The notes under the pieces are model-generated. The model worked only from the letters and a program-made list of their open reading frames with translations, did no database searches and was not told the DNA's origin. Shown one piece after another: positions 29,680 to 42,300 of a DNA stretch of 64,000 nt (its first letter is position 1; the number at the start of each line of letters is the position of its first letter). The DNA is from Candidatus Endonucleibacter bathymodioli (GTDB taxonomy: Bacteria; Pseudomonadota; Gammaproteobacteria; Pseudomonadales; Endozoicomonadaceae): NCBI GenBank assembly GCA_030674915.1, contig JASXSV010000004.1, positions 124,001 to 188,000 of the forward strand, read 5' to 3'. The translations under genes and the position numbers were made by a program.

Positions 29680-30965
29680 GAGACTATAGATTAGTTTGTG
29701 TATTTGCTTATCATTAACCCTTATGGGAGATAAGCACTATGAATAAAGATCAAATGTTTGCCTTTGCAAAAAAGGCGGCGAAAAGCATGAAAACTGAGAA
29801 AGATCTCAGTGACTTTAGTCGCATGCTAAAAAAGTCACCGATGAGGCAGCTCTTGGCGCTGAGCTGGACGACCATCTTGGGTATGACAGAAATTAGCCGA
29901 CGACTGGATCAAATAGCCATAACGGTCACTCCGCAAAAACACTTTATACCGACGACGGGGCTATCGATATTGATGTTCCACGTGATCGAAATAGTTCATT
30001 CGAACCTCAGCTTGTAAAAAAACAGCAAACTCGTCTCACTGGTATGCATGATAAAATTCTTTTTCTGTACGCCCAAGGAATGACAACTCTAGAAATCTGC
30101 GCAACCTTTGAAGAATTGTATGATGCTGATGTATCCCCCAGCCTAATTTCTAAGGTCACAAACGCCGTTATGGATCAGGTCATAGAGTGGCGATCAGGTA
30201 TACCCCATTGTTTATTTAGACTGTATTGTGGTTAAAGTCAGGCAGGATAAGCAGGTGATCAACAAGGCTGCCTATCTAGCGCTTGGAGTAAATATTGAGG
30301 GGCATAAGGAGCTTCTTGGTATGTGGCTATCAGAAAATGAAGGTGCGAAATTCTGGCTAGGCATCCTCACTGAGCTCAAAAATCGCGGTTTAGAAGACAT
30401 TCTAAGCGCTTGCGTAGATAGCCTTAAAGGATTTCCTGAAGCCATTCAAGCGGTGTACCCTGACACTCACATTCAACTCTGCATCGTTCATATGGTGCGT
30501 AATAGCATGAAGTTTGTACCTTGGCGTGATTACAAAGAAGTAAGCGCTGATTTAAAGCAAGTTCACAGGTCATCTACAGAAGAGGAAGCGTTGCGAGAGT
30601 TTGATAGTTTTGAAGAGAAATGGCTTTCAAAGTATCCTCAGATAAGCCGATCATGGCGTCAAAACTAGGACAATTTGGATACGTTTTTCGCGTATCCGGA
30701 AGAGGTTCGCAAGGCGATTTACACCACCAATGCGATTGAATCATGGAACAGTGTGATCAGAAAATAGATTAAGAAACGTAAGTTATTTCCGCATGATAAT
30801 TCGGCAAAAAAGGTAGTTTACCTTGCCACGCGCGAGGCCTCGAAAAATTGGACTATGCCGATACGCAATTGGCGTTCGGCACTAAATCACTTTATGATTG
30901 TTTTTGAAACACGATTATCAGATTACGTTTACCTAAGGAAAATACACAGAGTTATTTACACTCTC
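29680..30965 (+). mobile_element. IS256-family element, copy 2 (complete ends)
   Basis: The 1286-bp element is bounded by imperfect inverted repeats: GAGACTATAGATTAGTTTGT at the left and the inverse of GAGAGTGTAAATAACTCTGT at the right. The 8-bp direct repeat AACTACCA flanks it. This duplication length is normal for the IS256 family. It lies between fdxA and rpoS. Confidence 0.92.
29739..30950 (+). pseudogene. IS256-family transposase, multiply broken (copy 2)
   Basis: Mutator-type transposase, decayed. The first frame (MNKDQMFAFAKKAAKSMKTE) is lost near 29835; an in-frame stop follows in the original frame near 29890. The central frame holds [20 protein letters not shown] and is lost near 30200. 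The next piece has [20 protein letters not shown] and the second catalytic region SACVDSLKGFPEAIQ. Stops follow at 30666-30668 and at about 30766, with the last block FAYPEEVRKAIYTTNAIESW. This copy is much more decayed than copy 1 at the window start, even though its target duplication is still perfect. Confidence 0.88.
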
Positions 30966-31000
30966 AACTACCATAGCCTTCTCCTTCTAAAACGATAACA

Positions 31001-32059
31001 TTAACTACCCAATAATGCATGTCCCGACAAACCCTGCCTCTCCATAATAATTTTCATCCGTTTAAGTGCCTCAACCTGTATCTGACGAACCCGTTCGCGA
31101 GTCAAACCAATCGCCTTGCCAACCTCCTCCAGAGTGCTGGTCTCATACCCTAGTAAGCCAAAGCGACGAGCAACAACCTCCCTTTGATTGCCGGAAAGCT
31201 CTCCCAACCAACGATCAAGACTGTCATTCAAATCAAGTTGCTGCAGCAACTTAGCTGGGTCCGACTCATTTTCGTCTGAGATAGTATCCAGCATCGACTT
31301 ATCAGAGGATACCCCCAAAGGAGTATCTACCGAAGTAACTCGCTCATTCAAACCCAACATACGCTTAACATCAGCGACAGGCTTATCAAGCAGTGCAGCT
31401 ATTTCCTCAGGCGTAGGATCATGATCTAGCTTTTGGGTTAACTCTCTCGCTGCCCGAAGGTAAACATTCAACTCTTTCACTACATGAATTGGCAGACGAA
31501 TAGTCCGAGTTTGATTCATTATAGCCCGCTCAATCGTTTGCCTAATCCACCACGTAGCATAGGTTGAAAACCGAAATCCACGTTCTGGATCAAATTTTTC
31601 TACGGCTTTGATTAATCCAAGATTACCCTCTTCAATTACATCAAGGAGCGTTAGCCCACGATTGACATACCTCCTAGAAATTTTCACCACCAACCGCAAA
31701 TTGCTTTCAATCATACGCCTACGACCAGCCTCTACGCCCTTTCGAGCCAATCGTGCGAAATGAACTTCTTCAGCCGGAGTCAACAGAGGTGAAAAACCTA
31801 TTTCACTAAGATACAACTGCGTTGCATCTGTTGTTTTATCAAAATCCTCACTTCCACGCTTACGCCCCAATGCCTGCTTCGCAGAAGCTGAAGATTTGGG
31901 AGCTTTTTGCTTACCATCCACTCCATCGGGTCCATCGGGTCCATCGGGTCCATCACAAACTTTAGCTTCTCGGTTACTTATATCCAAGCTCTGTTCCTCT
32001 CCCAGGATATTTTCCTCCGCGTAACTACATAAATCTGAGTCATCCCTTTTCTCTGCCAT
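31001..32059 (-). CDS. rpoS: RNA polymerase sigma factor RpoS (sigma-S)
   Basis: From the ATG at 32059 (AGGA ~11 nt upstream) the product is 352 aa, slightly longer than E. coli RpoS. Region 1.2 is [20 protein letters not shown]. Region 2 has [19 protein letters not shown] and [18 protein letters not shown]. Region 4.2 is [19 protein letters not shown]. The N-terminal ~75 residues are acidic and contain a tandem GPD repeat from three 9-bp DNA units at about 31922-31951. It is the general stress and stationary-phase sigma factor. It lies directly downstream of nlpD on the same strand; as in relatives, the main rpoS promoter may lie inside nlpD. Confidence 0.97.
   Translation of the reverse strand: MAEKRDDSDLCSYAEENILGEEQSLDISNREAKVCDGPDGPDGPDGVDGKQKAPKSSASAKQALGRKRGSEDFDKTTDATQLYLSEIGFSPLLTPAEEVHFARLARKGVEAGRRRMIESNLRLVVKISRRYVNRGLTLLDVIEEGNLGLIKAVEKFDPERGFRFSTYATWWIRQTIERAIMNQTRTIRLPIHVVKELNVYLRAARELTQKLDHDPTPEEIAALLDKPVADVKRMLGLNERVTSVDTPLGVSSDKSMLDTISDENESDPAKLLQQLDLNDSLDRWLGELSGNQREVVARRFGLLGYETSTLEEVGKAIGLTRERVRQIQVEALKRMKIIMERQGLSGHALLGS
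31922..31951. repeat. 9-bp tandem repeat inside rpoS
   Basis: Three copies of TCCATCGGG, plus a related TCCATC at each side, encode GPDGPDGPD in the sigma factor's N-terminal extension. The unit is a multiple of three, so copy changes keep the frame. Confidence 0.75.
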
Positions 32060-32157
32060 AATAGAGTCAGTCCTATCCGAAAGCCCCACTTTCTGTCGAG
32101 CAACTCAAAGCACGCCAACACCAGTGAGATCCCTCTACTCCCGCCGTCAATTCTTAA

Positions 32158-32949
32158 TCAACGCTTTGGTAAATATCTCAAGGGGTCGACCGGTTTGCCA
32201 TCACGCCTAATTTCAAAGTGCAACTTAGGTTCTGTCGCTCCCATAGAACCTATTTCGGCTATCTTCTGGCTGACTTTAACCGAATCCCCTTCACGCACAT
32301 ATAATTCCCTGTTGTAAGCGTAAGCACTCAGATATCTACCATTATGTTTAAGTATAATCAACTTCCCATATCCACTCAGGCCGCTGCCTGCATAAACGAC
32401 TTGACCCGCTTCAGCTGCACTTACAGGTGCCCCTAACTCACCGCTGATATCGATACCTTTGTTAACCCTTCCCCTTAGGGAGAAACCAGCAACAACAGTA
32501 CCTAATACAGGCCATTTCCAGCCAGAAACCAAGGCTGGAAATACATTTTCTGAAGAGTATTTTGTTGTATTTTCTTTTACTGTTCTTACTTTTTGAACAG
32601 CTCCCTTTTGCTTACTTTGTCTGCCAACATCTAATCTTTTTAATGAGCGGCTAGTAAACCTAGACGACACACCAATACGCTGACCAGGATAGATTGTATA
32701 GGGAGGGTAAAGATTATTCAGGACTGCTAACTCTTTAAAATCCCTATTATATCTCCACGCTATTGAATACAAAGAGTCCCCTTCCTTAACAATATGCCCT
32801 TCCTCTGCCACACTAAATGGAAATCTTAGCTCTCTTACCTGCACACCACTAGGATCATGACTACAGCCAGTTACAATTAGAAAAAAAGGAATAGAATGCA
32901 GGATTCTAAACCATACGTTCAAATAATGTAAAGATAACTTTCCTGACAT
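32158..32949 (-). CDS. nlpD: lipoprotein NlpD, LysM plus inactive M23 domain
   Basis: The 263-aa product starts at an ATG with a strong GGAGG. The signal sequence ends in a lipobox, IVTGC, so it is probably an outer-membrane lipoprotein. A LysM domain (VKEGDSLYSIAWRYNRDF to YPGQRIGV) binds peptidoglycan. The C-terminal M23/LytM domain (VNKGIDISGELGAPV to LHFEIRRDGKPVDP) lacks metal-binding residues, e.g. AYAYN where active enzymes have AYAHL-type His. NlpD proteins are degenerate in this way and activate the amidase AmiC at the septum. It precedes rpoS by about 100 bp, the standard arrangement. It is shorter than E. coli NlpD, mostly in the linker. Confidence 0.93.
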   Translation of the reverse strand: MSGKLSLHYLNVWFRILHSIPFFLIVTGCSHDPSGVQVRELRFPFSVAEEGHIVKEGDSLYSIAWRYNRDFKELAVLNNLYPPYTIYPGQRIGVSSRFTSRSLKRLDVGRQSKQKGAVQKVRTVKENTTKYSSENVFPALVSGWKWPVLGTVVAGFSLRGRVNKGIDISGELGAPVSAAEAGQVVYAGSGLSGYGKLIILKHNGRYLSAYAYNRELYVREGDSVKVSQKIAEIGSMGATEPKLHFEIRRDGKPVDPLRYLPKR

Positions 32950-33490
32950 TAATCCTCCACAAACTCATAACTTCACAACTAACTAACAAAACCGTTAATA
33001 AAATATACTAATAAAAGTGCTAACATCTAACAAAAAAACAGCAAACTCTCCTTATATCCTGACCTCTAACATTCTGACACTTACACTGTTAAGGTGATAG
33101 TGTAATTAACCAAGAAACAATCATGCGAAAATCCATTATTCCATTAGAATCATGAGCTTATCCTAAACTCGTGACTTCATGCGAAGCAAAAATAGCTGTG
33201 ACCATATCGTATCGAGACCTAAAGGTGGAAATGTTGTTATTTAGAAATACACTTCAACCTAATAGATGCATATTGTTTAACTAAATTTCCCTCTACAAGC
33301 ATTTCGACACAAGTCATACAGCTTTTTTAATCCAAATACAGTAACGGATTCAGACTTATCTCTAGAGAGCACCATCAACTATTACTAGCAGGCTCATGAA
33401 CTCATCCCGTTTGCCTCCTAGCTGTATAGTAAAAGATAGTCTATCCCTTTTTTTACTATTCGCATTTTATTCTATTTCAAAAAAATAACG
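32950..33490. other. gap between nlpD and eno
   Basis: AT-rich, no coding pattern. The genes normally upstream of nlpD (surE, pcm, truD) are not here, so synteny breaks at this point. Confidence 0.5.
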
Positions 33491-34783
<1,293 letters not shown>

Positions 34784-35343
34784 TTATCACTCCACGATGA
34801 AACATTGGGAAATATCATTCTAACAATGAGAGAGATACTCGTAAGCAGACAAAGAGTGTCAACACACCTACGCACCAACTCTGCTCACTATGACGGAACG
34901 TCCCACTATACCACCTAGGGAGCTTATATCAACTACCACTCCACACCTACCACGCTACTGCCTACCTAAATATAGATATACGGAAACATGAAAAAACACT
35001 TATGACTTGTCGAGGGCACAGAAAGCTTTCAGCCCTGTTCCCCTCAAAGGCGCAAGCCTGATGATAGCACTCACTCTCCCCAGAATCTGCTACCAGCAAG
35101 TTCTCTGGGATCCGCACGCTTACCGCCTACCAATATATTCAATGATAACGGATATAAAATAATTGCTAGACTTTCTAAATCTACTAATATTCAATATCTT
35201 ACGAACAACACCTCCAAACTGGATGAAGATGTGCGAGTGAAATCACCACTTAAATAACAAAGACATTATACTATTACCACTGAATGCATGGATTGCTGAC
35301 TACTCTCACTCCCCATACCTTCAATAGTAACTGGTAGAGACCT
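34784..35343. other. gap between eno and ybaB; no recR
   Basis: About 0.56 kb with no gene. In most gammaproteobacteria recR follows ybaB directly; no RecR-like sequence (zinc-finger CxxC or Toprim) is visible here on either strand. A well-preserved reverse copy of the dispersed repeat lies at its end. Confidence 0.55.
35295..35342 (-). repeat. dispersed intergenic repeat, best-preserved copy
   Basis: GCTGACTACTCTCACTCCCC followed by ATACCTTCAATAGTAACTGG and TAGAGACC. Read on the minus strand it shows both conserved halves, TACCAGTTACTATTGAAGG and GAGTGAGAGTAGTC. Confidence 0.7.
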
Positions 35344-35670
35344 TTAAAATGGCATTTTAAATCCTGCAGGCAATCCCATTCCAGAACTGATATTAGCCAT
35401 TTTCTCTTTGTTATTTACCTCTACTTTACGAACAGCATCATTCACCGCTGCTGCTAGCAAGTCTTCCAGCATCTCCTTTTCTTCCTGAAGCAAGGCAGGA
35501 TCAATCCAGACGTTTTTCACATCATGACGCCCAGTCATGGTGATTTTAACCATTCCACCACCAGACTCACCAAAAATCTCCGCATTAGCTAGCTCTTCCT
35601 GCACCTTTTGCATATCTTCTTGCACTTTTTGAGCCTGCTTCATCAGACTACCCATACCACCTTCAAACAT
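35344..35670 (-). CDS. ybaB: nucleoid-associated protein YbaB/EbfC
   Basis: The 108-aa product matches the YbaB family: [20 protein letters not shown] helix, [21 protein letters not shown] strand, [17 protein letters not shown] helix, ending [13 protein letters not shown]. It forms a DNA-binding dimer. GAGGGG lies 5 nt before the ATG. It follows dnaX by 160 bp on the same strand, the conserved dnaX-ybaB order, but recR is missing downstream. Confidence 0.96.
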   Translation of the reverse strand: MFEGGMGSLMKQAQKVQEDMQKVQEELANAEIFGESGGGMVKITMTGRHDVKNVWIDPALLQEEKEMLEDLLAAAVNDAVRKVEVNNKEKMANISSGMGLPAGFKMPF

Positions 35671-35830
35671 AACAACCCCTCGCTTGGTTAGGGAAAACTC
35701 CGCAAATTATTAATAAAGTTTTACACCAACTGCAACTCCCACCTATACACATTTCCATTAAGCTGTGAACAGGCGAAAAACTAGTAAACTCTAAAATCCA
35801 CGAGTAGCAGGCATAAACAGAGTTAAACAT

Positions 35831-37927
35831 TTAGCTAATGATATTACCCACAGGCTCAATACTATCATCCAATACCAGCGCCGAAAAATGATCAATCAAA
35901 AGCAGCACATTCGGATCACTACGAATACTACTCTTTGCCTGCTCCAACCTTTCGTGAATTTTTTGCTCTCGCCAACTAGCAGGGGTTTCTGTTTCGATAA
36001 CCCCCACTTCAACCTGTAAACACAGCGGCTTATCAAAATAATCAGATAACACCTTTTCGATTCGTTCACGATGCATTTCGTTATATAGAGTACTGCGCTG
36101 ACTATCCAGTCGCAAACTCATAGTATTGGCACTATGCGCCACATATTCACAATGAGAACCAAGAGTACCTGTCACCCCTCCAATAACAAGACTCCTAAAC
36201 ACTGCAATCCAAGAGGATGCACTAAGATCATTAAGGGGCAATTTTTTATCCTCAACCATTACATCCATTAAGGCAGCCCCAGGGACTGTATGAGGCTCCT
36301 CCTGAACCACTCCGTCGTGATTAAGTGGTGATGGAAAATCCTGACCCGCGCCTCTCAGCACTTCTGAACTGGAATCATTCAACTCTTCAGCAATAATGGC
36401 ATCCTCATAAGCTGAAAGGGGGATATGCTCCTCCACTTCTGCTAAATACTCACTTGCCGCTAACTCATCATCTGCCACTGAGTCAACCAAACAATTCTGC
36501 TTATCAACATTTTCAACCAGCAATACAGGTTCAGGTTCAGGTTCAGGTTCAGGTTCAGGTTCAGGTTCAGGTTCAGGTTCAGGTTCAGGTTCAGGTTCAG
36601 GTTCAGGTTCAGGTTCAGGTTCAGGTTCAGGTTCAGGTTCAGGTTCAGGTTCAGGTTCAGGTTCAGGTTCAGGTTCAGGTTCAGGTTCAGGTTCAGGTTC
36701 AGGTTCAGGTTCAGGTTCAGGTTCAGGTTCAGGTTCAGGTTCAGGTTCAGGTTCAGGTTCAGGTTCAGGTTCTTCGGTACTATCAGCACCAGTAGCTAAC
36801 TCACGTACACCTGCACCCAACACCCCATTATCCAAGGGTGCAGCATCAGGGCGAAATGCCAGCATTCTCAACATAGCCATTTCAAAACCACTACGAGGAT
36901 CAGGCGCCAAGGGTAAATCTTTTTTCCCCACCAATCCCACCTGGTAATAAAGTTGAACGTCCTCTGCTCTCATAGCAGAAGCCAGCTCAAGCACTTTTTC
37001 CCGGTCACCTATGCTATTATCAATCGCACTCGGTACTGCCTGAGCAATAGCTACTCGATGCAGCAGGGACAACATATCATCTAGAACCGTTAAATAATCT
37101 GGCGCATAATCAGCCAGTTCAGATACCGTCTCAATAACTACTGCAGCATCACCAGAGGCCAGTGCGCGAACCATTCGCATCACCTGCCCCCTATCAATCG
37201 TACCCAGCATGGCACTCACTTCCGACTCACAAATACGACCATTACCAAAGGCAATGGCTTGATCCGCTAAGCTCAAAGCATCACGCATACTGCCGTCGGC
37301 CGATATAGCTATCTGCCAGAGTCCCTGGGCATCATATGCAATCTTTTCACCAGTTAGCACTACCTCCAAATAATCCACAATACGCTCTGGAGACATGCTT
37401 TTCAGACTAAACTGCAGGCAGCGAGAAAGAATAGTAACTGGCAATTTCTGGGGATCAGTAGTAGCCAGTAAAAACTTCACGTGCGCCGGAGGCTCTTCCA
37501 ATGTTTTCAGCAAAGCATTAAAACTATGGGTCGACAGCATATGAACTTCATCAATCAAGTAAACTTTATAGCGCCCCATAGTCGGTGCATACTGCACGTT
37601 ATCCAACAACTCTCGAGTGTCTTCTACCTTGGTTCTTGAAGCCGCATCCACCTCAATCAAGTCTACAAAACGACCTTCATTAATTTCTATACAAGCTACA
37701 CATTCACCACAAGGCCTAGCACTGACCCCCTTCTCACAATTCAGGCATTTAGCAAAAATACGCGCTATTGTCGTTTTGCCAACACCGCGGGTACCCGTAA
37801 AAAGATACGCATGATGAAGTCGATTCTGGTTAAGCGCATTAATCAATGCCTGAAGAACATGAGCCTGCCCAACCAATTCCTCAAAAGAACGCGGTCGCCA
37901 TTTACGCGCAAGAACCTGATAACCCAT
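35831..37927 (-). CDS. dnaX: DNA polymerase III subunit gamma/tau with a long Glu-Pro repeat
   Basis: The 698-aa product has the clamp-loader AAA+ module: Walker [12 protein letters not shown], the four-Cys zinc site (CLNC, CGECVAC), Walker B LIDEVHML and sensor segment TILSRCLQF. Residues ~387-468 are a run of about 41 Glu-Pro pairs. The C-terminal part then resembles tau domain V, which binds the polymerase alpha subunit ([23 protein letters not shown] and onwards). The repeat lies in the flexible linker between the ATPase part and the tau tail, so it should lengthen the tether without disrupting either fold. I saw no properly phased A-AAA-AAG slippery site for making gamma. ybaB follows. 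Confidence 0.97.
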   Translation of the reverse strand: MGYQVLARKWRPRSFEELVGQAHVLQALINALNQNRLHHAYLFTGTRGVGKTTIARIFAKCLNCEKGVSARPCGECVACIEINEGRFVDLIEVDAASRTKVEDTRELLDNVQYAPTMGRYKVYLIDEVHMLSTHSFNALLKTLEEPPAHVKFLLATTDPQKLPVTILSRCLQFSLKSMSPERIVDYLEVVLTGEKIAYDAQGLWQIAISADGSMRDALSLADQAIAFGNGRICESEVSAMLGTIDRGQVMRMVRALASGDAAVVIETVSELADYAPDYLTVLDDMLSLLHRVAIAQAVPSAIDNSIGDREKVLELASAMRAEDVQLYYQVGLVGKKDLPLAPDPRSGFEMAMLRMLAFRPDAAPLDNGVLGAGVRELATGADSTEEPEPEPEPEPEPEPEPEPEPEPEPEPEPEPEPEPEPEPEPEPEPEPEPEPEPEPEPEPEPEPEPEPEPEPEPEPEPEPEPEPVLLVENVDKQNCLVDSVADDELAASEYLAEVEEHIPLSAYEDAIIAEELNDSSSEVLRGAGQDFPSPLNHDGVVQEEPHTVPGAALMDVMVEDKKLPLNDLSASSWIAVFRSLVIGGVTGTLGSHCEYVAHSANTMSLRLDSQRSTLYNEMHRERIEKVLSDYFDKPLCLQVEVGVIETETPASWREQKIHERLEQAKSSIRSDPNVLLLIDHFSALVLDDSIEPVGNIIS
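36528..36773. repeat. hexanucleotide microsatellite in dnaX, 40 perfect units
   Basis: GGTTCA is repeated 40 times without a mismatch from 36528 to 36767, and is followed by one GGTTCT. On the coding strand it reads GAACCT, i.e. Glu-Pro. Period 6 keeps the frame when units are gained or lost. Confidence 0.98.
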
Positions 37928-38463
37928 AAAAGTATTAACTCTCCCCTTTCAGTTAATCCACCCCATAACCACAAAAGTGTACATACCAAAGCAGTAATAT
38001 GCTCTATATCTTTGAAAATGCGAAGACTAGTCAGCTTAAATTACCACATTATCGGGGGACACTACTTATTAACATTTTCACGTAATGAAAGCATATAAAG
38101 AAAGGATAAGTCGCATCATGAGAAGCTAGATTAGCTAGAAGAGCTAAGTCTTTATAAATTATGATAATTAACAGATTTAATGACTGGAATTGCACAAGCA
38201 GAAAGAAAATACTTCAAACCTTTAATCACCGAAAAGCCTTCACTACAAACACTTCCCTCTCTACTTTGAGAGCGCAAAGCTGCTGACTATTCCTCCTTCA
38301 AAGGTAACGAATATATACTTTTCTAACCTTACTCAAAGCCTTGAAATATAGAGAGATTCTAGCCAAATTATTCAGAATACTAGGATTCTGCGCCACGCGA
38401 CAAACTTCTTATCATCCACAGCAACCACCCGGACAAAAATAAAAAAGGTTTTGAAAATTCAAA
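37928..38463. other. gap upstream of dnaX
   Basis: No gene seen. It holds a reverse copy of the dispersed repeat at 38281-38318 (GCTGACTATTCCTCCTTCAA then AGGTAACGA). Confidence 0.5.
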
Positions 38464-38493
38464 CAAAAAAACTTCTTTATTTGCATAAGAAGC
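38464..38493 (-). terminator. rho-independent terminator of the 4.5S RNA gene
   Basis: On the minus strand GCTTCTT, a 9-nt loop and AAGAAG are followed by TTTTTTTG. It lies ~20 bp beyond the mature 3' end of the RNA. Confidence 0.75.
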
Positions 38494-38511
38494 TATCCAT
38501 CACAAGAGATG

Positions 38512-38624
<113 letters not shown>

Positions 38625-38666
38625 CATTAACAGACCAACAGACTTTCGTGTTGCGCCTAGATATGC

Positions 38667-38697
38667 GTATGATCCATAAAGACATTATAAAAGTCAA
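38667..38697 (-). promoter_or_regulatory. possible sigma-70 promoter of the 4.5S RNA gene
   Basis: TTGACT at 38697-38692 is a good -35 box. A poor -10 candidate (ATCATA/TCATAC) follows at 18-19 bp. The start would be ~30 nt before the mature RNA, consistent with the short 5' leader known for this RNA in E. coli. Confidence 0.35.
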
Positions 38698-38818
38698 GGC
38701 AATAAAAGTTCTTATTTAATATATATACTAAACTATAAGTAAAGTAAGGGGTGAAATTGTTGTCTTTTCATTAACCAAACCTATTACCGAATCGAAACAA
38801 CTCAAAAGGTAGCCTACC

Positions 38819-39097
38819 ATGGAATCAGAAGAGTCATCGCAGCAACAAATTATTGAAGGCAAGGCTTGCATTGAGCAAGCAGAACAGTTATTTGAGAAGA
38901 TGCAGCATCTCAGAAACCTGTTACTAATAAAGCACGGCGCCGGCAGACGCTATCTCCAGTACACCAAACCCAATACAGACCTACTAAAAAAAGCAGAACA
39001 AGCAATACTTAGCAACCTCCAATCAAAAAAACCTATCTCGAATAAACGCAAAAAATCATGTATGGTTCAAATGATGAATCGTAACGGAATGGCTTAA
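38819..39097 (+). CDS. small hypothetical protein, 92 aa
   Basis: Not recognised. It is highly charged and helical, with no signal peptide or membrane segment. The N-terminal half looks like a coiled coil (IEGKACIEQAEQLFEKMQHL) and the C-terminal part is basic (SKKPISNKRKKS). AAAGGTAG about 8 nt before the ATG is a fair ribosome site. It lies ~230 bp before recC on the same strand, in a position where a short regulatory or accessory protein would be possible, but nothing ties it to RecBCD. Confidence 0.5.
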   Translation: MESEESSQQQIIEGKACIEQAEQLFEKMQHLRNLLLIKHGAGRRYLQYTKPNTDLLKKAEQAILSNLQSKKPISNKRKKSCMVQMMNRNGMA

Positions 39098-39330
39098 TAT
39101 GCTTGTCATACTTATAAATATGCAGAAATGCTGACCACCATCTCTAAGCCAAACCTCTTTACCATCAAATGCGTAGGACTTCGTTCCCTTGCAATATATC
39201 CACACCTTCAGTTACTTTAGCTTATAAACAAGCAATCTTGTTCATAGTTAAAAGCACCTTATTTCGAGTAGTTTGTAATAACATGCTTACCAAAGCACTA
39301 ATATTCATCGATGATGTCGAGTAACAAGCT

Positions 39331-42300
39331 GTGCTAACCATTTATCACTCAAATCGTCTTGATATACTAAAAGATCTCCTTATTGCTTTGATCAAAAGAC
39401 AACCTCTATCCAACCCTTTGCAAGACGAACAAATTCTGGTACAGAGTCCCGGCATGGCTCAGTGGCTGCGACTTCAGTTAGCAGAAGAGCTAGGTGTTGC
39501 TGCCGCCATTAATTTTCCATTACCAGCCAGCTTCTTATGGGAAATGTATATCCACATTTTACCGCATGTTCCCAAGCGTTCCGCGTTCAATAAAGAAACC
39601 ATGACGTGGAAAATAATGGTTCTAGTCAAACAAATGCTAAACCAAGACAACTTTGCCCCACTAAAAAACTACCTAACAGAAGACGATGATGATCTGAAAA
39701 GCTACCAGCTAGCAGGGAAAATTGCTGATATTTTCGACCAATATCTGGTATACCGCCCTGACTGGATTCTTAAATGGGAGCAAGATGATGGCTTGGATGC
39801 CATCCCCCATAAACAACTGTGGCAGCCTGAACTTTGGCGAGCCCTAGTTGCTAAAACTGCAGAACTAAATCAGCCCCATTGGCACAGAGCCAACATGCAC
39901 CAACAGTTCAATGAAAAGATAACCCGTGGCAAAAGTGTTCACACCCTACCCAAACGTTTTTTTGTCTTTGGTATTTCAGCCCTTCCTCCACATTTTATTG
40001 AGTCACTACATACTTTAAGCCAACAAACCGACGTGCACCTGATGATTACCAATCCTTGCCGTTATTTTTGGGGTGATATCAAAGACCCTAAATATTTGGC
40101 TAAAATGAAATCAAGACATTTTTTACTAAACAACGACCAGCGCTCAGAACGGAAAGAGCCATTCTATAAGACATCGTCCATATCTGGCGATGATTGCACC
40201 AATCCGTTATTGGCCTCTATGGGCAAACTCGGGCGCGACTATCTTTATCAAATCCATGACTTAGACGCAGTGGATATTGATGCGTTTGCTGACATTCCCA
40301 GAACCACACTATTAAAACACATTCAGGCAGATATTCTTGATTTAGCAGATAGCTCCAGCAACACTCCAAAACCAGAAATAAAGAAAAATGATACGTCATT
40401 TAGAATCCACAATTGCCATTCTCCAATAAGAGAAGTGGAAGTACTGCACGACCAGCTGTTAGCAATTTTCGCCAAACACCAAGATATTACACCTAAAGAC
40501 ATAGTCATAATGCTACCCAATGTAGACGCCTATAGCCCGTGGATTCAAACAGTATTTGGCAGCATACCCAAACAAGACCCAAGATACATACCTTTTTCTA
40601 TATCAGACAATAGTGTTCGTACAGAGCACCCCTTATTAACTGGAGTTTTAAAATTACTGAATATTGATAACAGTCGCTGTACAGCTCCAGAGTTATTAGA
40701 TTTACTTGATATCCCAGCACTGCAAAGACGCTTTAAACTAAATCAAAATGACCTTGAAACTCTTAGACAGTGGGTTAATGATACTGGCATTCGCTGGGGG
40801 ATAAATAGCCACCAGCAGAGCCGTTTTGATTTACCGATAATGTCTATTAATACTTGGCAGTTTGGCTTGCGTCGCATGCTACTGGGCTATGCTATGCCGG
40901 AGTCCTCCGGCATTCATGCAGGCATTTTACCCTTTGACGGGGTTCAGGGTCTAAACGCATGCCTATGCGGTCAACTGGCTGATTTTCTTGAGCAAATAGA
41001 ACAGCTCTCAACATCCCTGAACCAAGAATATTCAATTGATGAATGGACACGCTACGTTAATAATCTGCTAGAACAATTTTTTCTTCCAAACAAGAGCGAT
41101 GAATACCCATTAAAAATTATTCATGACGCCATGGAACATCTCCACGAACAGCTACATGATGCTGACCATCAGCAACCATTAACAAAATCAATCATAGTCA
41201 GTTACTTGACGGAACGAATTATCCAACGACAAAACAGTAAGCGCTTTCTGGCAGGCCAAGTCAATTTCTGCACTTTGATGCCAATGCGCTCAATTCCTTT
41301 TAAAATAGTATGCCTGTTGGGTATGAATGACGGAGCTTATCCCAGAAGTATCGATATTGCTGGGTTTGACCTGATAGCACAAAACAGCCGACGAGGTGAT
41401 CGCTCCCGCCGAGACGATGATCGCTACCTTTTTCTGGAAGCCCTACTGTCAGCACAGCAACAGTTTTATATTAGTTATGTTGGTAAAAGTATTATCGATA
41501 GTTCCCCAAGAGCCCCGTCAGTCTTAGTAACAGAGCTACTTAACTACTGTCAGCAAGGCTTTATTGGCCAAAAAGATCCAGACACACCCCTAGCAGAACA
41601 ATTAATAACCGAACATCCCTTACAAGCATTCAGCCCCAGTGTTTTTGCATCTAAAAGCAAAAAAGAAAACGACATAAGCCTTTTTAGCTACGCTCGAGAG
41701 TGGCTGCCTGCAGCGAGAAGAAAAGGACAGCGACCACCACCGTTTATAGTATCCCCTCTAAAAGCAACGAACATTCCTGACAGCATCGAAATATCGGAGT
41801 TGATTCGTTTTTTTCGCAACACCAGCAAATATTTCTGCAATCATCGTTTAAAAGTATTCTTTGACGACAATGAAAAGGTGTTAGCAGAAAATGAATCATT
41901 TGAATTAGACGGTCTGACACAATACTCACTAAAACAAGAATTACTTGAAGCCTTGATCTTGGATCAGCCCTCAACACAGGTCCTAGCATTGCGCCAGGCA
42001 AGCGGGTACCTACCTCATGGAGCCTTTGGTGAAGTAATAGTAGATGAACAGGTGAAAGCCCTGACCTCTATGTCCAACCATATCAGAGACCTAACAACTT
42101 CTGAAACCCTAGAGGAGGACATAGAAATAGGTCTAAACATCGGCGATATTCACCTTTGTGGCTGGCTTAAGCAACTCTATTCTGGTGGATTAATTCGGTA
42201 CCGACCATCACCGATTAAAGGGAAAGACATCATTACAACATGGATTGAACACTTGTGTTACTGCGCAACGAGACCCAGCAGATCAACACGTCTTATTGGG

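Noticed and set aside
36454..36795. Long plus- and minus-strand open frames of (Val-Gln)n and (Leu-Asn)n
   Set aside because: They are shadows of the hexanucleotide repeat in dnaX, which keeps every frame open.
36919..36925. AAAAAAG in dnaX as a frameshift site for the gamma subunit
   Set aside because: The heptamer starts at codon position 1 (AAA AAA G), not in the A-AAA-AAG register needed for -1 slippage.
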